A stretch of 64,000 nucleotides of DNA from an uncultured Bacteroidales bacterium. Its GTDB lineage: Bacteria > Bacteroidota > Bacteroidia > Bacteroidales > Barnesiellaceae. Below the pieces are notes generated by a model. It did no database searches and was not told the origin of the DNA. It saw only the letters and a program-made list of their open reading frames with translations. The stretch is taken from the NCBI GenBank assembly GCA_949298955.1, contig CASFYQ010000009.1:1-64000 (forward strand), given 5' to 3'. The first letter of the stretch is position 1, and each line of letters starts with the position of its first letter. Positions 9,179 through 17,802 of the stretch are shown one piece after another. The position numbers and the translations under genes were made by a program.

Positions 9179-9215
9179 AAAAAAGAAAGGGCCGCAACCG
9201 TTATGGTCGCAGCCC
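9179..9215 (-). terminator. Terminator of the DUF5606 gene, possibly bidirectional
   Basis: GGGCCGCAACC (9189-9199) pairs with GGTCGCAGCCC (9205-9215), including G-U pairs, around a 5-nt loop. On the minus strand the stem is followed by TTTCTTTTTT, a strong U-tract, ending the DUF5606 transcript. It may also stop comEC transcripts from the other side. Confidence 0.75.
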
Positions 9216-9262
9216 CTGTTTATCGTCTCACGGCGAGAGAACCTCGCCGCACAAGCATACAT

Positions 9263-9715
9263 CTATTTGCTTTCGGCACTCTCGGCAGCAGTCTCTTTCT
9301 CGGGTGTGTCGTCGGTCTTCTTCTCCTCCACGAAATTGTCGTTGCCAGTCTCAACCAACAAATTGTACCAGCTGATAATTTTCTTAATATCGGTGGCATA
9401 TACCCGCTCGCGGTCGAAATTGGGGAGTACCTCGGCCAGATAGGCCCGCAAGGCTTCCGTGTCGGCTTTCTTGGCGTCGAGCGATACTTTGGCTCCGTTT
9501 TCCTTCACTTTAATCGAGTTCAGCACTTCACCCAGAGGCACATCCTCTTTATCGGTAAAGATAGCTATATCGCCCAGCGAAATGATTTTTTCATGAGCAT
9601 AGGCAGGTTGACGTTTACCGGTCTGCAAAGACTCGACAATCAACATATTCTTAGCCTGAGATATCAGCTTGTACAAACCCGGTTTCCCAGAGATAGATAA
9701 AATCGTTTTCAACAT
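9263..9715 (-). CDS. DUF5606 family protein
   Basis: This 150-residue cytoplasmic protein belongs to the conserved Bacteroidota family DUF5606. It starts MLKTILSISGKPGLYKL and contains ISLGDIAIFTD; no function is established. The N-terminal half looks like a small beta-rich RNA/ligand-binding-type fold, followed by a helical part and an acidic, low-complexity tail (EKKTDDTPEKE). It lies 100 bp downstream of coaE with its own candidate promoter and a strong terminator after it. It is conserved next to coaE in related genomes as far as I recall. Function unknown. Confidence 0.8.
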   Translation of the reverse strand: MLKTILSISGKPGLYKLISQAKNMLIVESLQTGKRQPAYAHEKIISLGDIAIFTDKEDVPLGEVLNSIKVKENGAKVSLDAKKADTEALRAYLAEVLPNFDRERVYATDIKKIISWYNLLVETGNDNFVEEKKTDDTPEKETAAESAESK

Positions 9716-9758
9716 AAAATGGTGTTTTTATATTTAATGACTCAAACAATTTGAATTG

Positions 9759-9766
9759 CAAAAATA
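9759..9766 (-). promoter_or_regulatory. Candidate -7 promoter element for the DUF5606 gene
   Basis: The minus strand reads TATTTTTG (TAnnTTTG) 43 bp upstream of the DUF5606 start codon. No clear -33 TTTG is visible. The AT-rich 100-bp gap after coaE supports a separate promoter here. Confidence 0.4.
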
Positions 9767-9815
9767 ATATACTTGTCGGGTTTAACCGTTCTATCGGTCA
9801 AAAAATTTCTTACCG

Positions 9816-10385
9816 TTACACGCCCAACAACGACAGCACCGTAGCAATGAGCGACTTACTGCCATCATTGTTAATAATATGAGTCGCCCGCCGAGATTTC
9901 TCTTCTTCGCTCATCTGGGCTGCAATACGCCTACGTATCTCATTGACCGACAAACCGCTACGCTGCTTTACCCGCTCGATGCGCAGAGCTTCGGGAGCCG
10001 TTACCAGCCATACCTCATCGACCAGGCGGTCGAAATGCGATTCATACAGAATGGCCGATTCGACAAATCCTGTCGTTTCCCGGCGTTCGAAAACCCAGCG
10101 TTCGAAATCGTGCTGCACGGCCGGGTGAACGATGGCGTTGAGCCGGGCTATCTGTTTGGGGTTGCCGAATGTGCGCGAGGCCAGCAAGGGGCGGTTCAAC
10201 ACCCCGCCGGCATAAATATCGGCGCCAAAAGCCTCAATTAGTTGTGCTTTCAGCTCAAATTGCGAGTTCATAAGCCTGCGGGCCTCCGTATCGGTATCAT
10301 AGACGGGATATCCCATCACTCGCAGCAAATTCGAGACTACCGACTTGCCACTGCCTATGCCGCCGGTAATTCCTATTCGTTTCAT
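9816..10385 (-). CDS. coaE: Dephospho-CoA kinase
   Basis: CoaE phosphorylates the 3'-hydroxyl of dephospho-CoA with ATP, the last step of coenzyme A synthesis. The 189-residue protein begins MKRIGITGGIGSGKS, with the P-loop at about residues 8-15. It shows the family motifs YDTDTEAR and HPAVQHDFERW and the lid region (RIERVKQRSGLS). Its ATG overlaps the ybbR stop by 4 bp (ATGA), so translation is probably coupled. The order ybbR-coaE is typical of Bacteroidales. Confidence 0.95.
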   Translation of the reverse strand: MKRIGITGGIGSGKSVVSNLLRVMGYPVYDTDTEARRLMNSQFELKAQLIEAFGADIYAGGVLNRPLLASRTFGNPKQIARLNAIVHPAVQHDFERWVFERRETTGFVESAILYESHFDRLVDEVWLVTAPEALRIERVKQRSGLSVNEIRRRIAAQMSEEEKSRRATHIINNDGSKSLIATVLSLLGV

Positions 10386-11446
10386 ATCGTATCGGGGATA
10401 GAGGCTTCTACGGTATCGTTCAAGAGGACAAATGCCGGCCGCTTCTGTTCCAATATATAGTCGACACTGTCTTGCGACAACACAATGTTACGCACAAAAT
10501 CGGGCGACTTGATTACCCGAATACCCAGTTTACCGGGAGCCGGACGACGAGACAAATCGGCATAATCGACTCCCAACAAGAAACTCTCCTCGTCGACAGC
10601 GGCAAATTTACTGAAAGGCATCATGCAAGAAAGCTGCACCGACGAGGGGAAGGTGATGAGCGACCATCCGGCAGGTACCCCCTGTGGCACAATGGGTATA
10701 TCGAGCAGTTTGGAGGTCATCTCCTCGACGGGTATCGTCACGGTTACCTGCTCGGGCACGATGCGCAAATTGGGCAACCGGGCAATCTGCACGGTCGTAC
10801 GCAACGTATCGCTGAGCCGCTTGGCCTCAAACTCGGTCGTATATACCTCTTTGATTTGTTTCAGCAAAGCATAATCGCCATAGACCCTCACCGAGTCGAT
10901 ATCGGCTGTCATGGGTCCGCTCAACACGCACTGCGGCGAGGTCGAGGCTGTGCCTCTAACCACCAGTTTCACTTGCTTGCCAGCGTTGTGTGTATACTGT
11001 ACTTTTAATGTATCGGGAATAACCGACAGGATAGCTGTCGTAGGCCGCAACGACCTGCGCAAGACGGTCTCGAGCTGCGAAGGTCCCAACTTGAACGAGC
11101 TATTCCCCTTGTCATACTCCAAAAAGTTGATACGCAACGGAGCCAGTCCTTCGATAGCATAACCCAGCATCACCGGCCCCTTGTCGCGAATGCGCACTTC
11201 CATGTGAGTGGGCAAATCGTTGATAAGAGTTGTTTTCTCGGGCAGGTCTTGAAGTTCGACCGGAATCTTGAAAGAACTCTCGACCTCTTCGTTCAAGCCT
11301 TGCATGAACCAGAATACCAGCGACAGCAGCACAAACCCCAGGAAGGTGAACAACTCGCGAGTGCGCTCCTGGCGGAAGGAGGTACCTATCTTACGGGCTA
11401 TCGCCCTGAATCGTGTGGCAATGCGGGCCGAAAAGGTCTTCTTCAT
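10382..11446 (-). CDS. YbbR-like domain protein (CdaR family)
   Basis: The 354-residue protein starts MKKTFSARIATRF and has one transmembrane helix (about residues 33-52, FLGFVLLSLVFWFM). The rest, outside the membrane, carries YbbR-like repeats (EVRIRDKGPVM, VRVYGDYALL, VTVTIPVEEM). In Firmicutes YbbR/CdaR regulates the diadenylate cyclase CdaA. No cdaA is next to it here, so the role is uncertain. The frame is open back to 11491, but that extension runs through an 18-bp inverted repeat and a promoter-like element. I therefore set the start at 11446. It overlaps coaE by 4 bp. Confidence 0.85.
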   Translation of the reverse strand: MKKTFSARIATRFRAIARKIGTSFRQERTRELFTFLGFVLLSLVFWFMQGLNEEVESSFKIPVELQDLPEKTTLINDLPTHMEVRIRDKGPVMLGYAIEGLAPLRINFLEYDKGNSSFKLGPSQLETVLRRSLRPTTAILSVIPDTLKVQYTHNAGKQVKLVVRGTASTSPQCVLSGPMTADIDSVRVYGDYALLKQIKEVYTTEFEAKRLSDTLRTTVQIARLPNLRIVPEQVTVTIPVEEMTSKLLDIPIVPQGVPAGWSLITFPSSVQLSCMMPFSKFAAVDEESFLLGVDYADLSRRPAPGKLGIRVIKSPDFVRNIVLSQDSVDYILEQKRPAFVLLNDTVEASIPDTI

Positions 11447-11466
11447 ATCAGCATGGCTATATACAA

Positions 11467-11474
11467 CAAAGATA
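11467..11474 (-). promoter_or_regulatory. Candidate -7 promoter element for ybbR-coaE
   Basis: The minus strand reads TATCTTTG, a full TAnnTTTG match, 20 bp upstream of the ybbR ATG at 11446. It overlaps the left end of the inverted repeat at 11471-11521. Confidence 0.4.
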
Positions 11475-11521
11475 AAGTTTTTTATCGGCATAGGTCACAG
11501 GTCCCGATAAAAAACTTTATC
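11471..11521 (-). terminator. 18-bp perfect inverted repeat between yajC and ybbR
   Basis: GATAAAGTTTTTTATCGG (11471-11488) and its exact complement (11504-11521) flank a 15-nt spacer. It lies just after yajC and overlaps the candidate ybbR promoter. As RNA it is a long AT-rich hairpin, so it may end or attenuate yajC transcripts. As DNA it could be an operator. The sequence alone does not decide which. Confidence 0.55.
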
Positions 11522-11563
11522 TTTTTATCTTCTTCGATAGAAATAGATGCCGAAAAGACAAGA

Positions 11564-11896
11564 TTACTTATTCGTCTGTTGGGCGTTGTTGTCCTTGGCA
11601 TCGGCAACCGAGGGATATACCGAATCTTTGGCAATGCGCACGCGGGTATTCTCGGCTATCTCGATGATGAACGAGTCGGGTTTAACCTCTTTTATTTTCC
11701 CGAACAGACCGCCGGCCGTAACGATTTTGTCACCGGCAGAGAGTCCTTCACGAAATTTGCGAATCTCTTTCTGACGTTTCGACTGCGGACGAATCATGAA
11801 GAAATAGAAGATAGCAATCAACGCAACCATCATCAGAATGCTGCTCAATCCGCTGCCCGAAGACGCTGCTTGTAAAAGGATAGATAATGTAGTCAT
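11564..11896 (-). CDS. yajC: Preprotein translocase subunit YajC
   Basis: YajC is a small accessory subunit of the SecDF-YajC complex that supports Sec protein export at the inner membrane. The 110-residue protein has a single N-terminal membrane helix (about 18-35, ILMMVALIAIFYFFMIRPQ), the conserved FMIRPQSKRQKE junction, and the cytoplasmic motif GDKIVTAGGLFGKI. It lies between nusB (66 bp upstream) and ybbR on the minus strand, a conserved order in the group. Confidence 0.95.
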   Translation of the reverse strand: MTTLSILLQAASSGSGLSSILMMVALIAIFYFFMIRPQSKRQKEIRKFREGLSAGDKIVTAGGLFGKIKEVKPDSFIIEIAENTRVRIAKDSVYPSVADAKDNNAQQTNK

Positions 11897-11962
11897 AATT
11901 TAGCTTTTAATAGTTTTTATCGGCCTCTCTAAATGAGGGTCCACAAATATATAACAATTTTT

Positions 11963-12889
11963 TTACTCTTTGGTCAATACGCCCTCTTTTTTCAAATTGT
12001 CGGCGATGGCATTGAGCACGCCGTTGACAAACTGGCCGCTCTTGTTGGTGCTGTACGACTTGGCCAGCTCGATATACTCGTTGAGGGTGACACGCGTGGG
12101 AATCGAGGGAAATTTGTAAAACTCGCTCATGGCGACCATCATAATGACGATGTCCATAAAAGCGACCCGCTCAATCTCCCAGTTGCGTATGAAATTCTCG
12201 ATATAGTTGCGATATTCTTCACCGTGCAACAGGGTGTTGCGGAAAAGCTCCTTGGCAAACTCGGAATCGTCGTCGTCCTTGAACATGGGCAGGAGCGACT
12301 GAGACTCGCCGTTCTGCTCGCTGAACTGCTTGATGGTTTTCAGCACGAAGGTGGTAATGATTTCCAAGTCGTCGTTCCAGTAGAGCGATTTCTGTTCGAG
12401 CAGGTCGAGCAGTTCCTCATCGGAACAGAACATATTTTTCACCACCTTTTTCCAGAACTCGCAATCGTTTTCATACGAATCTTCGGGGGCCTCCATATAC
12501 TCTTTGTAGAAATCGCTCTTGACGATACGTTCCGAGAAATCTCTCAAAAACTCGGGGTCGTTGGTCCAGGTTACGGGTTTCTTTTCGTGGTAATCCTTAT
12601 AGTCGTTGCAATTTCGCAACTGCTCTACAAAACGGTTGTTGACAAAGCGCATATTGGGATTCTTCTCCTCGGGAGTAGCCAGGAATTTCATGCGGGCGGC
12701 TTCCACACGAGCGGCCTGCGTATCGGTCAACTCCACCATCAAAGTCAGCAACAGATGATACAATTCATAGGATTTTTCGAAGCTGAAAAAGAGTTCTTTC
12801 TCGGCCTCCATCACCGTCTTGTCTTTGGTCAGAAAATAAGAATAGGCTATCTGTACGACTTTGGAACGGATAAGTATTCTATTGATCAT
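11963..12889 (-). CDS. nusB: Transcription antitermination factor NusB (long form)
   Basis: NusB pairs with NusE (S10) on boxA RNA to promote rRNA antitermination. The 308-residue product is about twice the E. coli length, as is usual in Bacteroidota. It has an extended helical N-terminal half and a C-terminal NusB domain with RNTLLHGEEYRNYIENFIRNW, VMVAMSEFYKF and TLNEYIELAKSYS. I set the start at 12889 (MINRILIRSKVVQ), matching homologues; the frame extends to 12979 without support. It heads the nusB-yajC-ybbR-coaE run and follows a strong terminator behind rpoZ. Confidence 0.92.
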   Translation of the reverse strand: MINRILIRSKVVQIAYSYFLTKDKTVMEAEKELFFSFEKSYELYHLLLTLMVELTDTQAARVEAARMKFLATPEEKNPNMRFVNNRFVEQLRNCNDYKDYHEKKPVTWTNDPEFLRDFSERIVKSDFYKEYMEAPEDSYENDCEFWKKVVKNMFCSDEELLDLLEQKSLYWNDDLEIITTFVLKTIKQFSEQNGESQSLLPMFKDDDDSEFAKELFRNTLLHGEEYRNYIENFIRNWEIERVAFMDIVIMMVAMSEFYKFPSIPTRVTLNEYIELAKSYSTNKSGQFVNGVLNAIADNLKKEGVLTKE

Positions 12890-12964
12890 ATTTCGATGAA
12901 CTAATTGTGCGTTTACTTTTTTCGGTAACATTCTACCCCCGACACCAGCCTCGAAAGACTGAGC

Positions 12965-13012
12965 GAGAAAAATCTGCAAGCCGCACTATTTCATTTCGAT
13001 AGTGCGGCTTGC
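12965..13012 (-). terminator. Strong Rho-independent terminator after rpoZ
   Basis: A 14-bp perfect stem (12976-12989 with 12999-13012, GCAAGCCGCACTAT arms) with a 9-nt loop is followed on the minus strand by AGATTTTTC. It sits 20 bp past the rpoZ stop and separates the bamD-rpoZ unit from nusB. Confidence 0.9.
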
Positions 13013-13032
13013 GGTTTATACCTGACAGGCTA

Positions 13033-13368
13033 TTATTCGATAGCCGATTTTTCTTTCTCGGGATTCTTGTAATATACCTTGCCTTCGATATATTCTTGTG
13101 TAGCGATGAGAACGGGTTTGGGCAGTTTCTCGTAGTAACGCGAGATTTCAATCTGCTCACGGTTCTCAAACACCTCTTCGAGATTGTCGTTGCACGAAGC
13201 GAACTCCTGGAGCTTTTTCTCCAAATCGGATTTCATTTCGACAGCAATCTGATTGGCTCTTTTGGCAATAATACATACAGTCTCATAAATGTTTCCGGTG
13301 TCGGAAGACAAAGCCACCATATCGCGTGTTACGGTGTTTGTCGGTGCATTTGTTTTCTTGTAATCCAT
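13033..13368 (-). CDS. rpoZ: RNA polymerase omega subunit (Bacteroidota RpoZ/Rpb6 type)
   Basis: The 111-residue protein resembles the Bacteroidota omega family. It has an N-terminal TVTRDMVALSSDTGNIYE region followed by the omega/Rpb6 core IIAKRANQIAVEMKSDLEKKL, in which the AKRANQI helix is the hallmark. Omega assists folding and assembly of the beta' subunit. It starts 11 bp after bamD, and the bamD-rpoZ pairing is common in this phylum. A strong terminator follows. The sequence is divergent from E. coli omega, so the call rests partly on context. Confidence 0.82.
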   Translation of the reverse strand: MDYKKTNAPTNTVTRDMVALSSDTGNIYETVCIIAKRANQIAVEMKSDLEKKLQEFASCNDNLEEVFENREQIEISRYYEKLPKPVLIATQEYIEGKVYYKNPEKEKSAIE

Positions 13369-13379
13369 TATTTTAAAGA

Positions 13380-14180
13380 TTAATCTTTTACGTATTTGTT
13401 GGCCACCTTAAATATATTCTCGGCTTCCTTGGTATATTGCCCCGAAGGGTATTCGTTGATAAACGAGTAATATTCGTCGATTACATCGCGGAACCGCTCG
13501 GGCTTTTTCTCCTCGATACTCTGCACGGCTTCTTGATATTTCGATTTCAAAATAAGCATCGAGAGAGTTTCTTTATAGCGAGTGTAGGGATACTCTTTCA
13601 AAGCGTTTTGGGCGGTAATAATGGCCGACTGGTAGTTGTTGCCCATGTAGTTGCCCAAGTTGTAATAGAGTTGCGAGTTGAGCAATTCCTTGTAGACCAA
13701 TTTATCTTGAAGCTCAAAGATAATATCCTGCGCCTGCTTGGCCCGCTCGCTGTTTGGGAAATAGTCGAGGAAACGCTGCATTTCGTCGATGGCCTTGTAG
13801 GTGCCGGTCTGGTCGAGCTTTGCTTCGGGCGAATCGAGGTAATAGCCATAGCCACAATAGAAACGAGCCAGCTCGGTATACTCACCCTTGGGATAATTTT
13901 TGTAATAAGCCTGGAAATATTCGCCCGAGGTAACATAATCTTTATTCAGATAGTAACTGCGGGCCAACAGATAGAGCGACTCTTCTGCCCTGTCGGTACC
14001 CTTGAAGATGGCGACCAGCTCTTCGAGCAAAGTAGCGGCCTGCATATATTTCTTCCGCTCGAATGCCTTCTTGGCATAATCATATTTCAGCTCATAATCA
14101 GTGCTTTTCAGTATTTTATTATACTCGCCGCACGACACCAGGAGCAAGGCACAAACGATAGAACAGATTAGTTTTCGCAT
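13380..14180 (-). CDS. bamD: Outer membrane protein assembly factor BamD
   Basis: BamD is the essential lipoprotein of the BAM complex that inserts beta-barrels into the outer membrane. The 266-residue protein has a lipobox (ALLLVSC, Cys17) followed by tetratricopeptide-like helices (EESLYLLARSYYLNKDYVTSGEYF, LARFYCGYGYY, DEMQRFLDYFPNSERA). The length is normal. It heads a two-gene unit with rpoZ. Confidence 0.93.
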   Translation of the reverse strand: MRKLICSIVCALLLVSCGEYNKILKSTDYELKYDYAKKAFERKKYMQAATLLEELVAIFKGTDRAEESLYLLARSYYLNKDYVTSGEYFQAYYKNYPKGEYTELARFYCGYGYYLDSPEAKLDQTGTYKAIDEMQRFLDYFPNSERAKQAQDIIFELQDKLVYKELLNSQLYYNLGNYMGNNYQSAIITAQNALKEYPYTRYKETLSMLILKSKYQEAVQSIEEKKPERFRDVIDEYYSFINEYPSGQYTKEAENIFKVANKYVKD

Positions 14181-14202
14181 TATTCGTTTCTTTATCAGTT
14201 TG

Positions 14203-14210
14203 CAAAGTTA
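14203..14210 (-). promoter_or_regulatory. Candidate -7 promoter element for bamD-rpoZ
   Basis: The minus strand reads TAACTTTG (TAnnTTTG) 22 bp upstream of the bamD ATG. The -33 box is not clear. Confidence 0.4.
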
Positions 14211-14401
14211 GAGATTTCGACCGAATTTGGAAAAGAAATAACAGAAATTTAACGAACGTGCGATAAATGGGTCGTATTTATCGGCCATGCTCCCGTTTGT
14301 ATCGACCAACGAATAACAAGAAGCATTATACCAACAAACTAAGTTGAATACCCAAAAAGAAAATTCCTCTCATAAACATTTTTTCACCTCGTATTATTGT
14401 C

Positions 14402-14409
14402 TATCTTTG
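14402..14409 (+). promoter_or_regulatory. Candidate -7 promoter element for the helicase gene
   Basis: TATCTTTG matches TAnnTTTG, 49 bp upstream of the helicase ATG. A run TTTTTT (14379-14384) sits where -33 would lie. This suggests the gene is transcribed on its own. Confidence 0.45.
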
Positions 14410-14458
14410 AAACTCCAAAATAGAGCTCGGCTTCTTACAAAACCAAGATACACCAACA

Positions 14459-17400
14459 ATGGGAATACTCGAATTTCTAAAAAAGATTGTTTCACCAGAG
14501 GATAAAAAGGTTTCATTACCAGACAACATATACGATGTCCCTGCAGAATACACACAAGTTTTAGCCTTTAATTCTTCTTTCAAATCTTTATTGTCCGAGA
14601 ATAAATTTATAGCCAGAAGTGACTATAAACATTTGATAGAAGAGTATAAACGTCTATCCGACTTTTTCAAAGTACTGGAATCATCTAACCTCTTATACGA
14701 TTATATCAAAAAGCACAAGTTAGACAAAGACCAAATCATCTATTTTTCCAACGCATATAACGATATAAAGGAATTACCCAAAGAGTCATCTATCATCAAA
14801 GCACACAATGACCGATATATCTCTCAGCACCTCGTTTCTGAGAAAGATTATTTGGACAGAATCCTTAAAGAATGTGACCCGGCCATATTGTTAGACAATG
14901 AACAACGCGAGGTTGTTCTCTCCGATGAAGACCACACTCTCGTCATTGCTGGCGCAGGAGCCGGAAAAACGACTACCATAGCAGCAAAAGTAAGGTATCT
15001 CGTAGAAAAACAGGGAATAGCCCCCCAAAAAATATTGATTATCTCATTCACTAATAAAGCCGTAGGAGAGCTTCGGGAACGTATAAACAACAATTTGCAT
15101 ATCGATTGTCCTATCACCACATTCCACTCCACTGGATATACGATTTTAAAGAAAAGTGACATTCAAAACCTGCGAATTGTAGACAGTGGATACATGTATA
15201 ATGTCATAAACGAATATCTAAAAAGCAAAGTATTATCCAACAACAAATTAGTCAATAAGCTCGTCTTATTTTTCGGCTCTTATTTTTCAGCCCCTTACGA
15301 AGGAGACAAGCTAAACGACTACTTCCAATTTATTTCAAATGCCGACTTCTCCACTCTTCGGAGCGATCTTCACGAATACATGCAGCAAATAATATCCCGA
15401 AGAGATCAAAAGACCTTAACCCTAAACAATGAGGTGCTACGCTCCCTTGAAGAGGTTAGAATCGCAAATTTTCTTTACCTAAACAATATCGATTATGAAT
15501 ATGAGCCTATTTATCAATATCGTATCCTCGATGCAAACAAGCCATATACTCCTGATTTCAAAATAAAACAGGGCGACAAATGTTCCTATATTGAACACTT
15601 CGGCATCACAGAGAGCGGACAAAGCAATCGTTACACACAAGCAGAGCTAAATAAATATAAATCCAGAATTAACGACAAAATATTATTACACCGCAACCAT
15701 AAAACAGACTTAATATACACATTCTCAAAATACAACGACCATAGAGATTATATAGAGCACCTCAAGGAACAATTGTTGCAACGAGGTTACACCCTTTGCC
15801 CAAGGCCTGCGACAGAGGTTTATAAAAAATTAGCCGATAACGAAGAGAACAAATATATTTTCCGTCTCACTTTACTAATCTGTAATTTTATCAACAACTT
15901 TAAAACTCAAGGGTATCAATTCGAACAGTTTGACAAATTCAGGGCATCGACTAAAAATATACGCACCGACCTATTCCTTGAAATTTGCAGCATTTGTTAT
16001 TTGGAATATCAAAAAGCCCTAAAAGAGAATCACTGTATTGATTTTCAAGACATGATTAACGAATCGGCCGACTTAATCCATAAGAGACTGATAAGTAAAG
16101 ATTTACTTGATTTTAGATACATAATTGTAGATGAGTATCAAGATATTTCACGGCAACGATATAATCTAATCAGAGAATTATCCCAACTATGTCACGCAAA
16201 AATCGTAGCCGTAGGCGACGATTGGCAATCCATTTATGCTTTCAGCGGTTCCATACTTCCTCTTTTCACCCGTTTTTCCCAAGAGGTAGGATATGCTCAA
16301 GAATTAAAAATCACCCATACGTATCGTAATGCTCAAGAAATAATAGATATCGCGGGAACCTTTATACAAAAAAACTCCAGCCAAATAAAAAAGGAGCTAA
16401 TATCACCTAAACGAATCAGCAATCCTGTCATTATCCGTACTTATAGTGAAACTCCCATTGAAGGACAAAAAGGTGGACGGTACTACAATCTTGCTGTAGA
16501 GGTAGAGATGGCGATTGAAGATATAATCCAATACAATGATCAAGAAATCAAACATAGAGTAACATCTATTCTTCTTATCGGAAGATATGGGTTCGATGCC
16601 AGACATCTTTGTGTTTCCTCTAATTTCAGCTACGATGAAAAGACAGGGAAAATATACTCCACAAAATATAGCAACCAAGTCAAACTCCAATTTTTAACTG
16701 CACATAGTTCAAAAGGTCTTAGTGCAGAGAATGTAATCATTATCAATGCAAAAGATGAGATATACGGGTTCCCCTCAAAAGTAGATGATGACCCTGTCTT
16801 GAACCTCGTCGTATCCAACGACCAATCGTATAACTATGCCGAAGAAAGGCGCCTATTCTATGTAGCTTTAACTCGTACAAAAAATCGAGTATTCATCATT
16901 ACCCCCGAAAAGCGCCCTTCTGAATTCATCAAAGAATTGTTAAGTGACACCCAAAGCTATCCTAACGTTACTCTAAAAGGGGAGTTAAAAGTCAGTACAG
17001 ATGGGCCCATTACAGTACAAAACCGATGTCCTATTTGTGGTTACCCAATGAAGTTAAGATGGAATAAGAACTACGGATTGAGATTATGGATATGTTCCAA
17101 CGACCAAGAAATATGCGGTTTTATGACTAACGACCGTCGAGGAGAAGATTTATCTATTCAAAAATGCGACTGGTGCGAAGATGGCTATCTGATAGTCAAG
17201 AGCGGGAAAAAGGGATTCTTCTTAGGTTGTACTAATTACAAAGATGACAAATCGGGGTGCGGTCGAATGCTAAATCGGGACCACTATCAAGCTTGGAAAA
17301 AGAGTGAATTTGGAGTAGAAGATATTTCTGCCTCCAAACCCTCTTATTCAAAATCGTCCCAGATAAACAGGAATATTACTCCTCCACAAATGACGCCCGT

Positions 17401-17770
17401 AGAAAAAGTAAAGAAAAGGAGGTCTTCATCTACACAACCAAGAAAGACAGAGAACCTCGTCGAATACACCGAACAATTTATTGAAAAAGACGGCTTCATG
17501 GTAATTGCCGATTCCGACGGAAAAATAATAACCGATATGAAGCTTTTGTCCCTGCTTCGCGCTCTTAGATACAAAATTGCTTTAGAGAACAAAAAGCCAG
17601 CATATATGATTGCAACCAATACTATGCTTGTCAGATTCGCGACCGACAAACCTACTACGGCAGAAGAATTTTTGACAATACCTGGTATTGGACCTCAGAA
17701 ATATAAGACTTACGGTAAACCATTTATTGATGCCATTAAAAAGTATATAATGAACCATTCTGAAAATTGA
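14459..17770 (+). CDS. Helicase IV-like SF1 helicase with nuclease-like insertion, zinc ribbons and HRDC domain
   Basis: This is a 1103-residue UvrD/Rep-type helicase. Motifs in order: Q-motif (about 148), Walker A GAGAGKTT (165-172), Ia SFTNKAVGEL (196-205), motif II VDEYQD (557-562), III GDDWQSIYAFSG (586-597), IV TYRN (621-624), V TAHSSKGL (747-754), VI YVALTRTKNR (801-810). An insertion at about 330-425 with EEVRIANFL, YTPDF and YIEHFG resembles the PD-(D/E)xK-like domain of helicase IV. After the motor come Cys4 zinc modules (Cys857, 860, 879, 886 and 903, 906, 924, 934) like topoisomerase I fingers. A C-terminal HRDC domain spans about 1025-1095. Its base composition is plainly more AT-rich than its neighbours, and it has its own promoter, which suggests horizontal transfer. 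It could act in DNA repair or phage defence; neither is shown. Confidence 0.9.
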   Translation: MGILEFLKKIVSPEDKKVSLPDNIYDVPAEYTQVLAFNSSFKSLLSENKFIARSDYKHLIEEYKRLSDFFKVLESSNLLYDYIKKHKLDKDQIIYFSNAYNDIKELPKESSIIKAHNDRYISQHLVSEKDYLDRILKECDPAILLDNEQREVVLSDEDHTLVIAGAGAGKTTTIAAKVRYLVEKQGIAPQKILIISFTNKAVGELRERINNNLHIDCPITTFHSTGYTILKKSDIQNLRIVDSGYMYNVINEYLKSKVLSNNKLVNKLVLFFGSYFSAPYEGDKLNDYFQFISNADFSTLRSDLHEYMQQIISRRDQKTLTLNNEVLRSLEEVRIANFLYLNNIDYEYEPIYQYRILDANKPYTPDFKIKQGDKCSYIEHFGITESGQSNRYTQAELNKYKSRINDKILLHRNHKTDLIYTFSKYNDHRDYIEHLKEQLLQRGYTLCPRPATEVYKKLADNEENKYIFRLTLLICNFINNFKTQGYQFEQFDKFRASTKNIRTDLFLEICSICYLEYQKALKENHCIDFQDMINESADLIHKRLISKDLLDFRYIIVDEYQDISRQRYNLIRELSQLCHAKIVAVGDDWQSIYAFSGSILPLFTRFSQEVGYAQELKITHTYRNAQEIIDIAGTFIQKNSSQIKKELISPKRISNPVIIRTYSETPIEGQKGGRYYNLAVEVEMAIEDIIQYNDQEIKHRVTSILLIGRYGFDARHLCVSSNFSYDEKTGKIYSTKYSNQVKLQFLTAHSSKGLSAENVIIINAKDEIYGFPSKVDDDPVLNLVVSNDQSYNYAEERRLFYVALTRTKNRVFIITPEKRPSEFIKELLSDTQSYPNVTLKGELKVSTDGPITVQNRCPICGYPMKLRWNKNYGLRLWICSNDQEICGFMTNDRRGEDLSIQKCDWCEDGYLIVKSGKKGFFLGCTNYKDDKSGCGRMLNRDHYQAWKKSEFGVEDISASKPSYSKSSQINRNITPPQMTPVEKVKKRRSSSTQPRKTENLVEYTEQFIEKDGFMVIADSDGKIITDMKLLSLLRALRYKIALENKKPAYMIATNTMLVRFATDKPTTAEEFLTIPGIGPQKYKTYGKPFIDAIKKYIMNHSEN

Positions 17771-17802
17771 CTTTTACAAACCGACAAGCAATCAATGAAC
17801 AT

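Noticed and set aside
11446..11491. Longer N-terminus for the YbbR-like protein (start at 11491)
   Set aside because: The extension is encoded by an inverted repeat and a promoter-like element and adds no family similarity.
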